DNA of 64,000 nt. Source: Stutzerimonas stutzeri (GTDB lineage: Bacteria; Pseudomonadota; Gammaproteobacteria; Pseudomonadales; Pseudomonadaceae). The stretch spans positions 310,001 to 374,000 of the forward strand of contig NZ_POUL01000003.1 of NCBI RefSeq assembly GCF_002890895.1. The letters are read 5' to 3'. Of the stretch, positions 38,106-47,108 are shown in pieces. Below the pieces are notes generated by a model. That model saw nothing but the letters and a program-made list of their open reading frames with translations. It was not told the DNA's origin and made no database searches. The position numbers and the translations under genes are program-made. Position 1 is the first letter of the stretch; every line of letters starts with the position of its first letter.

Positions 38106-38489
38106 ATGCACCGCCGTCGTCGTGCTCCCGTCTGGATAGCCACCTTCGCCGTCCTGTTGCATCTGTGCTCGATGCCGCTGATGGCTGCGCATATGCGGGC
38201 CAAGGCTATAGCAGGTGGGCATGATGCGATGGGCCATCACCATGCGCTAAAGGCAGACCAGCATCACGGTCATGCCAGCGAGTCCGCGCCGGCGCAGAGT
38301 CATCATCAGGGTATGCCTTGCTGCTGTGCCGCGGGGTCGGCCTCGCTGGCAGCTATTCCAGCTGGCTCGCCAGTATTGCTCCATCCTCGACTGGTGCCGC
38401 TCGGCAACTTGCCTTCGGTCACCGCACCGCTGTTATCGCCGCGATATCGCTGGCCGAGCCTGAACCCCCGCGCCTCTCCTTTCGCTTGA
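38106..38489 (+). CDS. DUF2946-like His-rich exported protein
   Basis: 127 residues from the ATG at 38106. N-terminal signal-like segment (WIATFAVLLHLCSMPLMAA), then a His-rich region (HDAMGHHHALKADQHHGH, SHHQGMPCCCAAG), suggesting copper or other metal binding. It fits DUF2946-type proteins that precede PepSY or TonB-receptor genes in metal loci. The ribosome site is weak. Confidence 0.65.
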   Translation: MHRRRRAPVWIATFAVLLHLCSMPLMAAHMRAKAIAGGHDAMGHHHALKADQHHGHASESAPAQSHHQGMPCCCAAGSASLAAIPAGSPVLLHPRLVPLGNLPSVTAPLLSPRYRWPSLNPRASPFA

Positions 38490-38606
38490 TCGATCAAGTG
38501 TTGTCTGTCCGGTAGCCGCCGGTGGTTGCGTTCGCCGCTATTGGTTGCTGGCCCTTGCTGCAGGCCTACGTCCCGGCCGGCAGCGCGAAAATACGGCCCC
38601 GCCTTT

Positions 38607-38629
38607 GTAGGCGCGAGCTTGCTCGCGAT
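38607..38629 (+). repeat. Pseudomonas GCGAGCTTGCTCGC-type REP, copy 1
   Basis: GTAGGCGCGAGCTTGCTCGC core, a second REP class distinct from the GCTTCGCG type. The inverted copy lies at 49805-49827. Confidence 0.75.
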
Positions 38630-38709
38630 CTGAACCATTGCTGCGCCATTGATCGCAGCAAACTGGCTCTTACAGAGAAGCTGCTGCCGTTTCGATCGAG
38701 TAAGTAGTC

Positions 38710-40095
38710 ATGACTTCAAGTACCGCTGGCGCCCACCATGAGGCACCACTCCTGCCTTCCCGAACACAGCACCCACTGCTGGCGTTATTGATTCGTTTGC
38801 ATCTGTACGTCGGGCTGCTGGTCGGCCCGTTCATCTTTGTTGCTGCCTTGAGCGGCCTGGTCTATGCGTTGACACCGCAGCTAGAGGACCGGCTGTACGC
38901 CGAGCAGCTCTACAGCGACAGCAGCGGTACGCCGCAGCCACTGGCTCGGCAGATCAAGGCGGCCCAGACCTATATTGGCGAAGCGGCGACGCTGTCGGCG
39001 GTACGTCCGGCACCGCAACCGGGCACGACTACGCGCGTAATGTTTCAGGCGCCAGGCCTTGGCGCGTCTGAAAGTCGCGCCATATTCATTGACCCGGTTA
39101 CAGCTGAGATTAGGGGCGACCTGCTCGTCTACGGCACAAGCGGCGTGCTGCCGTTGCGCACATGGCTCGATCAGTTTCACCGCAGCCTGCTGCTTGGCGA
39201 GCCAGGGCGGTTTTACAGCGAACTGGCAGCGTCCTGGTTGTGGGTCGCAGCACTGGGTGGCTTTGCGTTGTGGTACATCCGGCGGCGGCGCGGCGGAGGT
39301 CCGGTGCGCTCAAGAGGTCTGCGACGCTGGCACGCCACGCTCGGTTTGTGCCTGCTGATCGGGTTGCTGTTCTTCTCCGCGACGGGTCTGACCTGGTCGC
39401 GATGGGCAGGCGGCAACATCGGTGTTGCGCGAGCCGCACTGGGCATGTCGACCCCGAGCGTCTCGACCGCACTGGGTGGCGAAACGGCCGCACCTGCGGG
39501 CGAACATGCACACCACACCGGAATGGCCATGTCGGCGCCCCGAGTGGCAGCACCGGAGATGTTCGATCAAGTCCTTGGCGCGGCCAGAGCGAGCGGAATA
39601 GAAGCTGGCAAGGTCGAGATCGTCCCGGCTGTCGGGCCAGATCGCGCTTGGACGGTGACTGAAATCGACCGCAGCTGGCCCACCCAGGTCGATGCCGTCG
39701 CTGTCGATCCGCGCACCTTGGGCATCACGGATCGGATTGATTTCGCGACCTTCCCCATTGCAGCCAAGCTGACGCGCTGGGGCATCGATGCACATATGGG
39801 TTCGCTGTTCGGTCTGGCTAACCAGTTGTTGCTTGCCGTCACGGCGCTTGGCTTGGCGTTCCTGGTGGCCTTCGGTTACCTGATGTGGTGGCGACGCCGC
39901 GGGCAGCGCCGAGCTGGTCGGCTGGGGGTGGTCGCGGTTCTGCGCGGTCTGTCGCCACCTGTGCGCTGGACCACGCTCGCCGTGGCGCTGCTGTTTGGCT
40001 ATTGCCTGCCGGTTCTGGGCGGCAGTCTTCTGTTGTTCCTGGTAAGCGAGTTCGTTCTGACAGCGCCCTGGCGTTACCGGCCCGACGCGGCTTAG
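38710..40095 (+). CDS. PepSY-associated membrane protein
   Basis: 461 residues with about five transmembrane segments, at roughly residues 24-52, 174-195, 213-232, 375-400 and 425-450. The first PepSY-TM helix contains RLHLYVGLLVGPFIFVAALSGLVYAL, and a second conserved QFHRSLLLGEPGRFYSELAASWLW segment follows. Such proteins accompany metal or siderophore receptors and are proposed reductases or siderophore-processing factors. A cytochrome-like HxxxG pattern is not clear. No TonB-dependent receptor gene is adjacent in this window. Confidence 0.85.
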   Translation: MTSSTAGAHHEAPLLPSRTQHPLLALLIRLHLYVGLLVGPFIFVAALSGLVYALTPQLEDRLYAEQLYSDSSGTPQPLARQIKAAQTYIGEAATLSAVRPAPQPGTTTRVMFQAPGLGASESRAIFIDPVTAEIRGDLLVYGTSGVLPLRTWLDQFHRSLLLGEPGRFYSELAASWLWVAALGGFALWYIRRRRGGGPVRSRGLRRWHATLGLCLLIGLLFFSATGLTWSRWAGGNIGVARAALGMSTPSVSTALGGETAAPAGEHAHHTGMAMSAPRVAAPEMFDQVLGAARASGIEAGKVEIVPAVGPDRAWTVTEIDRSWPTQVDAVAVDPRTLGITDRIDFATFPIAAKLTRWGIDAHMGSLFGLANQLLLAVTALGLAFLVAFGYLMWWRRRGQRRAGRLGVVAVLRGLSPPVRWTTLAVALLFGYCLPVLGGSLLLFLVSEFVLTAPWRYRPDAA

Positions 40096-40294
40096 CGGGA
40101 TGCCTGACTTCGGGGTCCGATAGACCATCGCTGCGATTTTTGCGCCGATCGTCGGCGAAAGTACAGCGTCTGCGTTTGTATCAGTAGTATCGGGTCAGCT
40201 GTTCAGGAAGCCGGCCCAGGAACGGGGCGGCTTTCAAATATTTTGGGTTCGGTCACTCGGCAAGACATGGCTGCCGTAGTGGGGGAGGGAGTCC

Positions 40295-41572
40295 ATGTCT
40301 GACGATGTGAAGCCTGATCGAGCTGACCGTTTTACGGTTATCGACGATCCGGTATCGATCCTGCTTCGCCTTGAGGGTACGAATCTTTCACTCAGCGAAA
40401 TGCTGACCGAGGCGCTTCATGCGGTGCGCATGCACCTGGGTATGGATGTAGCGTTTATCAGCGAGTTTCGCGGCGGAAGCCGAGTGTTTCGCTACCTTGA
40501 TGGCAACTTCGTGCCACTGCAGCTCGCCATTGGCGGCTCAGATCCGCTGGAAGACAGCTACTGTCAGCGTGTGCTGGACGGACGCCTGCCGGAGTTGATC
40601 CAGGACGCAGCGCTTCTGCCTGAAGCCCTTGCCATGCCAGTGACCAAGGCCCTGCCGGTTGGCGCACACCTCAGCGTGCCGCTGCGCTTCAGCGATGGGC
40701 GCCTCTACGGCACTTTCTGCTGTTTCAGCACGACCTCTGACGGCACGCTCAATGAGCGCGATCTGAACACTTTGAGGCTGTTTGCCGCATTCGCCGGGCG
40801 GTTGCTCGAGCGGCATGCGCTCAGCGAGATGCGCTATGCCGAAATCCATAGTCGCATCCGTTCGGTGCTGGAAGAACGAACGTACTCGGTGGTCTATCAA
40901 CCGATCATTCATCTGCTCGAAAACCGGATTGTCGGGTATGAAGCCTTGGCGCGCTTCAGCGCAACGCCAGCGCGAACGCCCGATCTGTGGTTCGCCGAAG
41001 CGGCATCGGTCGGTCTGCAAGCAGAATTGGAAATTGCATTGATCGAGGCGGCGCTCAAAGGGCTCGCTTTTCTGCCGGAACAGACCTACATGTCCTTGAA
41101 CGTCTCGCCGGCTACGGTGCTTACGGGGGCGCTCGCTGCAACGCTTGCGGGTCAGCCGCTGGACCGTTTGATCCTTGAAATAACCGAGCATGTGTCCATC
41201 GGCGACTATGAGATTGTCGCCAATGTCCTCGAACCACTTCGAGAGCAGGGGTTGCGACTGGCGGTGGATGATGCAGGAGCTGGATTTGCCAGCTTCCGTC
41301 ACATCCTCAAGCTCAAGCCGGACGTAATAAAGCTGGATGGTAGCCTGATCCGCAACATCGATAGCAGCACCGATTGCCGCGCCCTGGCGGCCGCACTGAT
41401 TCGCTTCGCTGAAGAAACGGGCAGCAAGGTCGTGGCTGAGTGCATCGAAACCGAAGCGGAGTTGGCGGTGCTGCGGGAGCTCAAGGTGAACAAGGCACAG
41501 GGCTTCCTGCTTGGTCGCCCGGTTCCCATCACCGCGCCGGTTTCCGCAGCGTTCGAGCAGGCTTTCTCGTAG
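40295..41572 (+). CDS. GAF-EAL c-di-GMP phosphodiesterase-like protein, copy 1
   Basis: 425 residues. An N-terminal GAF-like domain (about 30-175; YCQRVLDGRLPELIQD, SVPLRFSDGRLYGTFCCF) precedes an EAL domain (about 190-420). The EAL motif reads YEALARF, with NVSP, EITEH, DDAGAGFASF, KLDGSL, ECIETEAEL and QGFLLGRP; the usual DDFGTG is DDAGAG. Key acidic residues and the Lys are present, so hydrolysis of c-di-GMP is plausible. The strong AGGGAG ribosome site and the near-identical neighbour downstream indicate a tandem duplication. Confidence 0.92.
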   Translation: MSDDVKPDRADRFTVIDDPVSILLRLEGTNLSLSEMLTEALHAVRMHLGMDVAFISEFRGGSRVFRYLDGNFVPLQLAIGGSDPLEDSYCQRVLDGRLPELIQDAALLPEALAMPVTKALPVGAHLSVPLRFSDGRLYGTFCCFSTTSDGTLNERDLNTLRLFAAFAGRLLERHALSEMRYAEIHSRIRSVLEERTYSVVYQPIIHLLENRIVGYEALARFSATPARTPDLWFAEAASVGLQAELEIALIEAALKGLAFLPEQTYMSLNVSPATVLTGALAATLAGQPLDRLILEITEHVSIGDYEIVANVLEPLREQGLRLAVDDAGAGFASFRHILKLKPDVIKLDGSLIRNIDSSTDCRALAAALIRFAEETGSKVVAECIETEAELAVLRELKVNKAQGFLLGRPVPITAPVSAAFEQAFS

Positions 41573-42002
41573 CTGCATGAGAACTGGTATCGAAGGTCGC
41601 GCTGGGCATCGAGGGTTAACAGGGATGACGGGTAGTTGGCGTGATAGCGGTCCGATGCTGCCGACTGAGCGAGGGGGATGTAGGTTGAGATTGTTGGGAG
41701 CTGCTCTGAGGTTTACATGGCACCGCTGCAAAGGCTTGGTGTCGTGATGAACAGCTATTGAGTCAGTGAATGGGCCGCTAGACCTTGCCCCATAACGCCC
41801 CGAGGGCCGCTGCGCAAGGCAGGCTGATCGCAGAGGCTCGCAGCCGGGAACCGATCATCTGGAATCTCAGCAAGGCGTCTGAAACAAACCACACTGGCGA
41901 CAAGTCTTAACCTTGCAGCGGGGCTGCAGCGTTAACCGTATTGCGGATAAGGCGATCCACTCAAGCCGTCGAAGCGAAACGGCTATTTCACCGGAGGTGT
42001 GA
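41573..42002. other. Intergenic region between the two GAF-EAL genes
   Basis: 430 bp with no gene or repeat recognised; it presumably holds an own promoter for the second copy. Confidence 0.5.
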
Positions 42003-43256
42003 ATGCTGCAGAACGTTCGGTTGGGCCCCGAAGTTTTCGAGGACAGGGGTGACGCGGCCTCCATGCTGCGGGATATAGAAACAGCGGGCCACTCGGTGGG
42101 CGATATGCTGTGCGAGGCGCTGCGCTCGGTGCGTTCGCATCTGGGAATGGACGTCGCGTTCGTCGCCGAGATGGTGCAGGGTTTGCGGGTGTTTCGCCAT
42201 GTGTGTGGTCGTGACGACTCGCCACCGATATGTGTCGGCGGCTCTGACCCTCTTTCCGACAGTTACTGCCAGCGGGTCGTTGACGGCAGACTGCCGCAGT
42301 TGATCCCGGACACCAGCAAGCTTCCCGAAGCGGTGGCGCTGCCAATTACCGCCATCCTCGGTATCGGCTCCTATATCAGCGTGCCAATCCGCTTCAGCGA
42401 TGGCCGTTTATACGGCACCTTCTGCTGCTTCAGTTCCAAGCCTGACGGCACCCTGAACGAGCGTGACCTGGACACCCTGCGGTTGTTCGCCGACTTTGCC
42501 GGCCGACTGCTCGAAACACAGGCCAGGGAGCAACGAGAACACGAGGAGCGGCTCGCACGGATCAATGGCGTGCTGAGCGAGCAGGCCTATAACGTGGTGT
42601 ATCAGCCAATCTTCAACGTGCTACGGAACAGCGTGGTCGGCTACGAAGCGCTGGCGCGGTTCTCTGGTGAACCGCAACGTACCCCGGATCTCTGGTTTGA
42701 CGAGGCCGAGCAGGTCGGTCTGCAGTGCGAGCTGGAAATGGCGCTTGTCAAGGAAGCGTTGAAAGGCCTGGGCGACATTCGCCGAGACTGCTACTTGTCC
42801 GTTAACGTCTCGCCGGAAACCATTCTGGCCGGCGCAGTCGGAGCGCTATTGGAAGGCCAGCCGCTGGACCGGTTGATGCTCGAGGTGACCGAGCATGCTT
42901 CGGTTCGTGACTATGACCTGATTGCCGAAGCGCTTGCGCCGATGCGAGCGAAAGGCCTGTTATTGGCCGTTGACGATGCAGGTGCCGGCTATGCGAGCTT
43001 TCGCCACATCCTCAAGCTCAAGCCGGACGTGATCAAACTCGACGGCAGCCTGATCCGTAACATCGACAGCAACCGCGACTGCCGAGCACTCGCTTCGGCG
43101 CTGATTCGTTTCGGCCAGGAAACTGAGTGCAAGATCGTCGCCGAATGCGTCGAGACGGAGGCTGAACTGGCCATTCTGCGGGAACTGCAGGTCAGCAAGG
43201 CGCAGGGCTATCTGCTTGGCTGCCCTCTGCCACTGGGTGACAGGCAGATGATCTAG
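42003..43256 (+). CDS. GAF-EAL c-di-GMP phosphodiesterase-like protein, copy 2
   Basis: 417 residues, paralogue of the gene at 40295-41572. Same order: GAF-like domain (YCQRVVDGRLPQLIPD, SVPIRFSDGRLYGTFCCF) then EAL (YEALARF, NVSP, EVTEH, DDAGAGYASF, KLDGSL, ECVETEAEL, QGYLLGCP). The block from SFRHILK to RNIDS is identical in both. An ACCGGAGG ribosome site precedes the ATG. Differences lie mainly in the N-terminus and the GAF pocket, suggesting divergent inputs. Confidence 0.92.
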   Translation: MLQNVRLGPEVFEDRGDAASMLRDIETAGHSVGDMLCEALRSVRSHLGMDVAFVAEMVQGLRVFRHVCGRDDSPPICVGGSDPLSDSYCQRVVDGRLPQLIPDTSKLPEAVALPITAILGIGSYISVPIRFSDGRLYGTFCCFSSKPDGTLNERDLDTLRLFADFAGRLLETQAREQREHEERLARINGVLSEQAYNVVYQPIFNVLRNSVVGYEALARFSGEPQRTPDLWFDEAEQVGLQCELEMALVKEALKGLGDIRRDCYLSVNVSPETILAGAVGALLEGQPLDRLMLEVTEHASVRDYDLIAEALAPMRAKGLLLAVDDAGAGYASFRHILKLKPDVIKLDGSLIRNIDSNRDCRALASALIRFGQETECKIVAECVETEAELAILRELQVSKAQGYLLGCPLPLGDRQMI

Positions 43257-43322
43257 ACGAGGCCGCGACTGATAGCTGCAGCCCGCCTGGCTGCGACTAT
43301 CAGTGTGGCAGGCTCTGTGGGC

Positions 43323-43733
43323 TCAATTACCCCGGTAGGTCGAGAAACCGTATGGGCTGAGCAACAGCGGGATGTGATAGTGCGGCACGGTACCGTCCAC
43401 CTCGAAGATCACCGGAACCTCCGGGAAGAAGCTCGCCGTGTCGTGTGCCTCGAACCAGTCACCGGTTTTGAAGGTGACACGGTAGGTGCCTTTTTCCAGC
43501 GCCTTGCCTTGTGGGTACAGCGCCGTGATGCGGCCCTGCTGGTTGGTGACGCCATCGTTCAGCACAGCCCACTGGTTGCCGTTCTGCTTTTCCAGGGTGA
43601 CCTTTACATCGGGCGACGGCAGGCCATCGTTGAGGTTGAGCACATGCACGCTGAGCGGGTTGTCGGCCGCCATGGCGAGGCTGGAAAGACCGGCGAGGAC
43701 GAGACTGGCGCAAAGGGTTTTCAAAGAAGTCAT
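43323..43733 (-). CDS. hiuH: Periplasmic transthyretin-like protein / 5-hydroxyisourate hydrolase
   Basis: 136 residues. A signal peptide (about 1-22, AMA) precedes a transthyretin-like fold with NPLSVHVLNLNDGLPSPDVKVTLE, TGDWFEAHDTASFFPEVPVIFEV, PHYHIPLLLSPYGFSTYRGN. The conserved His and the C-terminal YRGS-type tetrapeptide (YRGN here) match HIU hydrolases. Signal sequence implies periplasmic location, as in E. coli HiuH (YedX). It follows the GlcG-like gene in one operon. The Ser-to-Asn change at the end is unusual. Confidence 0.85.
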   Translation of the reverse strand: MTSLKTLCASLVLAGLSSLAMAADNPLSVHVLNLNDGLPSPDVKVTLEKQNGNQWAVLNDGVTNQQGRITALYPQGKALEKGTYRVTFKTGDWFEAHDTASFFPEVPVIFEVDGTVPHYHIPLLLSPYGFSTYRGN

Positions 43734-43747
43734 AGGTGTTTCTCCGA

Positions 43748-44242
43748 TCAGGATTTGGAAGGCAGCAGCTGAGCGATCGCCTGGGTGGCGCAGGCTTCGT
43801 CGGTTTCGGCGCCGCCGGCACCGGCTACGCCGATGGCACCAATCACCTCAGCGCCGACCCGCAGCGGAACGCCGCCGCCAAGTAGCAGCAATTCGTCGAA
43901 GGTGTTGAGGTTGGCGGCGTCCGGGTTGTTGCGTGCACGCTCACCGAACAAGCGGGTGGGCGTCTTGCTCGACAATGCGGTATAGGCCTTGCGCTGTGCC
44001 GCGATGGTGTTGTGCGGACCGACATTGTCATCACGCTGTAGCGCGACGAGGTTGCCGCCGCGATCAACCACTGCCACAGCGGCAGTACGGCCGTCGGCAT
44101 GGCAGGCGGCCATGGTCGAGTCGAGCAGGGCGTTGGCCAGTTGCAGCGATACGTTCTGCTGGTTAACGGGTTGTGGCGTGGCGGCCAGCGCCTGGGCACT
44201 GGCAAGCGCCAGGCCGAGCAGCGACAGGGGAACAATGCGCAT
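43748..44242 (-). CDS. Secreted GlcG/HbpS-like haem-binding protein
   Basis: 164 residues from the ATG at 44242 after GAGGAG; the frame opens at 44311. A signal peptide (about 1-20) leads into a GlcG/HbpS domain: DGRTAAVAVVDRGGNLVALQRDD, AAQRKAYTALSSKTPT, GGGVPLRVGAEVIGAIGVAGAGG. Function in this family is unsettled (haem or degradation-product binding). It is the first gene of the operon with hiuH, divergent from the two-component system. Confidence 0.85.
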   Translation of the reverse strand: MRIVPLSLLGLALASAQALAATPQPVNQQNVSLQLANALLDSTMAACHADGRTAAVAVVDRGGNLVALQRDDNVGPHNTIAAQRKAYTALSSKTPTRLFGERARNNPDAANLNTFDELLLLGGGVPLRVGAEVIGAIGVAGAGGAETDEACATQAIAQLLPSKS

Positions 44243-44319
44243 CGGTTTCTCCTCAATGGGCTCCGTGGAGCAGGTGGCGCCATCCTGTGCTGGCGGCCCC
44301 GTCAAACCCATTGCCGGTG

Positions 44320-44337
44320 GATTACGTATTTGTAATG
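44320..44337. promoter_or_regulatory. Candidate HprR/CusR-type operator
   Basis: On the minus strand this reads CATTACAAATACGTAATC, which matches the HprR box of E. coli (recalled as CATTACAAAATTGTAATG) at 14 of 18 positions, and is a partial palindrome. It lies between the divergent GlcG-like/hiuH operon and the response-regulator gene, the right place to control both. Confidence 0.6.
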
Positions 44338-44388
44338 GGATAAACGCACTGGCCGGCCTAGCCTATGCGCCTCGCCCGGGAGGTACAA

Positions 44389-45060
44389 ATGCGCATACTG
44401 GTGGTGGAAGACGAATTCAAGACAGCCGACTACCTACGCAAGGGCTTGAGCGAATCCGGCTATCTGGTGGAGGTTGCGCTCAATGGTCTGGATGGCCAGC
44501 ACCTGATTCAGGAGAGCGAGTTCGATCTGATCATTCTCGACGTCATGCTGCCCGGCATCGACGGCTGGCAGCTGTTGCAAATCGTGCGGCGCAAGGCGCA
44601 GACGCCGGTGCTTTTTCTCACCGCACGCGATGCCGTGGAGGATCGGGTCAAGGGCCTCGAACTGGGCGCTGACGATTACCTGGTGAAGCCGTTTTCCTAT
44701 GCCGAGCTGTTGGCGCGGGTGCGCACCTTGCTGCGTCGCGGGCCGCCGCGCGAGGTCGAGCATTTCAGGGTGGCCGATCTGGAGCTGGACCTGCTGCGCC
44801 GTCGCGTCAGCCGCAACGGCGAGCGGCTGACGCTGACCAACAAGGAATTTGCGCTGCTGCATCTGCTGCTCAGCCGCGAAGGCGAGGTACTGTCGCGAGC
44901 GCAGATCGCTTCGCAGGTCTGGCAGATGAATTTCGACAGCGACACCAATGTGGTGGATGTCGCCATTCGCCGCCTACGCGCCAAGGTGGACGACCCCTAC
45001 CAGCCCAAGCTGATCCATACCGTACGCGGCATGGGCTACCTGCTGGAGGCGCCGGAATGA
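44389..45060 (+). CDS. hprR: OmpR-family response regulator (HprR/CusR-like)
   Basis: 223 residues from the ATG at 44389 after GGGAGG. Receiver with the acidic VEDE and the phospho-Asp in [14 protein letters not shown], switch Thr in FLTARD, and Lys in LVKPFSY. A winged-helix C-terminus follows ([30 protein letters not shown]). This is the CusR/CopR/HprR subgroup. The divergent hiuH and the operator at 44320 favour HprR, the peroxide-sensing regulator; the symbol is tentative. Confidence 0.85.
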   Translation: MRILVVEDEFKTADYLRKGLSESGYLVEVALNGLDGQHLIQESEFDLIILDVMLPGIDGWQLLQIVRRKAQTPVLFLTARDAVEDRVKGLELGADDYLVKPFSYAELLARVRTLLRRGPPREVEHFRVADLELDLLRRRVSRNGERLTLTNKEFALLHLLLSREGEVLSRAQIASQVWQMNFDSDTNVVDVAIRRLRAKVDDPYQPKLIHTVRGMGYLLEAPE

Positions 45061-46412
45061 GCCTGATGCCACGCTCGTTGAGCCTGCGGCTGGCGCTGAT
45101 GTTCGCGGTGGTCAGCACGGCACTGCTGGGCGCAATCGGGTTTTATCTGTACCAGTCACTGGAGCGCGAGATCGCCTGGCGCGACGATCAGGCCTTGCTG
45201 GGTCGGCTGGAGCGCATGCGAGCCCTGCTCGATGACAGCGATAGCATCGAGGCATTGCGTGAGCGGCCCCAGCTCTACGCCAACATGCTCGGCAATCGGG
45301 ACAACCTGCTCTGGGTGCTGGGGGAGGGCGGCCAGCCGCTGATCGAGATCAACCCCGTTCAGTTGGCGATCCCGCAGCTGCCGCTTGAGGCGCAGCCGCA
45401 ACTCGATGACCTTGACGACAAGGCGCGCCTGGCCTGGGTGCATATCGAGCGGGCGGAGGGCGGTCTGACGCTGATTGCCGGCAAATTGCTGGCCGAGCGT
45501 GGGCAGATGCTTGCGGCGTACCGCCTGAAGCTCTGCCTGGCGCTGGCAGCCGGCGCGCTGCTGGCGTTTCTGTTGGGCTGGCTGGTGAGTGAGCGCGGGC
45601 TGCGGCCGGTGCGTCAGCTGACCCGCCGCGCATTGGCGATCGACGTCCAGCACCTGCACCTGCGAATCGACGATTGCGCCGAGTTGAGCGAGCTGCGGGC
45701 CTTGAGCGATGCACTGAACCAGATGCTGGCGCGGCTGGAGGCGGGTTTCACCCAGCTGTCGAGGTTTTCCGAGGATCTGGCGCACGAGATGCGTACCCCG
45801 CTGAGCAACCTGATGGGGCAGACCCAACAGGCGCTGCGCCGGGTGCGTTCGCTGGAGGACTACCAGAGCCTACTGGCATCAAACCAGGAGGAGTACGAGC
45901 GCTTGGCGCGCATGATCAACAACATGCTGTTCCTTGCACGTACCGAACAGGCAAACGAACAGGTCGGCCTGGAGGAGATCGATCTGGCCGAAGCGGTGGA
46001 GCAGCTCGGCGACTATTTCGAAGGCATTGCCGAAGAGCACGGCATGCGCCTGCACAAAGAGGCAACCGGCAAGCTGCGCGCCGATCCCGAGCTGCTGCGC
46101 CGGGCACTGGCCAACCTGATCGCCAATGCGCTGCGCTACGGCGAGGCGGGGACGGTCGTCACCGTGGCCAGCCAATGCACGGGCGATCGAATCGTGATCA
46201 GCGTCGCCAACAAGGGGCCGGCGATTCCTCCAGAGCACCTGCCGCGCCTGTTCGACCGCTTTTATCGGTGCGATCCGTCCCGTGCCGAGCCGGGCGACTC
46301 TGGCGGGCTGGGACTGGCAATAGTGCGCTCGATCATGCAGTTGCACGGGGGTGAGGTGCGGGTGACAAGCGACGCATCAGGCACCAGCTTCAGCTTGTCC
46401 TTTCCTTGTTGA
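45057..46412 (+). CDS. hprS: Sensor histidine kinase (HprS/CusS-like)
   Basis: 451 residues; its ATG overlaps the response-regulator TGA by 4 bp. N-terminal helix ([25 protein letters not shown]), a ~140-residue periplasmic loop, second helix ([19 protein letters not shown]), HAMP, then an H-box with [16 protein letters not shown]. ATPase motifs follow: [10 protein letters not shown], the [15 protein letters not shown] segment and [10 protein letters not shown]. It is of the CusS/HprS type; the ligand or redox signal is inferred from context. Confidence 0.9.
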   Translation: MSLMPRSLSLRLALMFAVVSTALLGAIGFYLYQSLEREIAWRDDQALLGRLERMRALLDDSDSIEALRERPQLYANMLGNRDNLLWVLGEGGQPLIEINPVQLAIPQLPLEAQPQLDDLDDKARLAWVHIERAEGGLTLIAGKLLAERGQMLAAYRLKLCLALAAGALLAFLLGWLVSERGLRPVRQLTRRALAIDVQHLHLRIDDCAELSELRALSDALNQMLARLEAGFTQLSRFSEDLAHEMRTPLSNLMGQTQQALRRVRSLEDYQSLLASNQEEYERLARMINNMLFLARTEQANEQVGLEEIDLAEAVEQLGDYFEGIAEEHGMRLHKEATGKLRADPELLRRALANLIANALRYGEAGTVVTVASQCTGDRIVISVANKGPAIPPEHLPRLFDRFYRCDPSRAEPGDSGGLGLAIVRSIMQLHGGEVRVTSDASGTSFSLSFPC

Positions 46413-46524
46413 GCGCGGCTTCCACCGGGCGGCCCGGCTGAACCTTTGTCGAAACGGCACAGTCGACTTAACAGGTTGGCCGTGTTTGTTCCGGCCCGTT
46501 CAAAAGCCCTTAGGAGGAATCTTC

Positions 46525-46977
46525 ATGGATACCAAAGACACCATTTCCGTACTCAACGATCTCATCGAAACCAGCAAGGACGGTGAGAAGGGTTTTCGCG
46601 AGTGCGCTGAGGATCTGAAGAATCCGCAGCTGAAGACCACCATGAACCAGCGTGCCCAGGATTGCGCCACGGCGGCCGCCGAGCTGCAGCAATTGGTACG
46701 CACCCTGGGTGGCGACCCAGAAACCACTACCAGCACTGCAGGTGATATGCACCGCCGCTGGGTTGACCTCAAGACGATGGTCACCGGCAAGGACGACGAA
46801 GCGATTCTCAACGAGTGCGAGCGTGGCGAAGATGTCGCCCTCAAGAGCTACCGCAAGGCGCTGGAAAAAGACCTGCCGATGGATGTGCGTTCAGTCGTGG
46901 AGCGCCAGATGCAGGGCGTGCAGCGCAACCATGATCAGGTCAAAGCACTGCGCGACGCCGAACGCGCCCGCAGCTGA
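46525..46977 (+). CDS. DUF2383 (PA2169 family) four-helix protein
   Basis: 150 residues from the ATG at 46525 after TAGGAGGAA. Helix-rich with DTISVLNDLIETSKDGEKGFRECAEDLKN and NECERGEDVALKSYRKALE, matching the PA2169 family / DUF2383, ferritin-like four-helix bundles of unknown function. Followed by a terminator. No metal ligands beyond a few Glu are evident. Confidence 0.9.
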   Translation: MDTKDTISVLNDLIETSKDGEKGFRECAEDLKNPQLKTTMNQRAQDCATAAAELQQLVRTLGGDPETTTSTAGDMHRRWVDLKTMVTGKDDEAILNECERGEDVALKSYRKALEKDLPMDVRSVVERQMQGVQRNHDQVKALRDAERARS

Positions 46978-46994
46978 TCGATCGATCAAATGAA

Positions 46995-47026
46995 GAACGC
47001 CGGCCATAGTGCCGGCGTTCCTGTTT
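46995..47026 (+). terminator. Terminator after the DUF2383 gene
   Basis: GAACGCCGGC and GCCGGCGTTC form a perfect 10-bp stem with a CATAGT loop followed by CTGTTT. Confidence 0.75.
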
Positions 47027-47108
47027 CCGGGACCTCGCTGTGGCTAGCGGTGCAGTTCAGCCAAGCTGCTAAGCTTCATCCCTTCGTGCATCAGGGAGCT
47101 GGCTGCTC

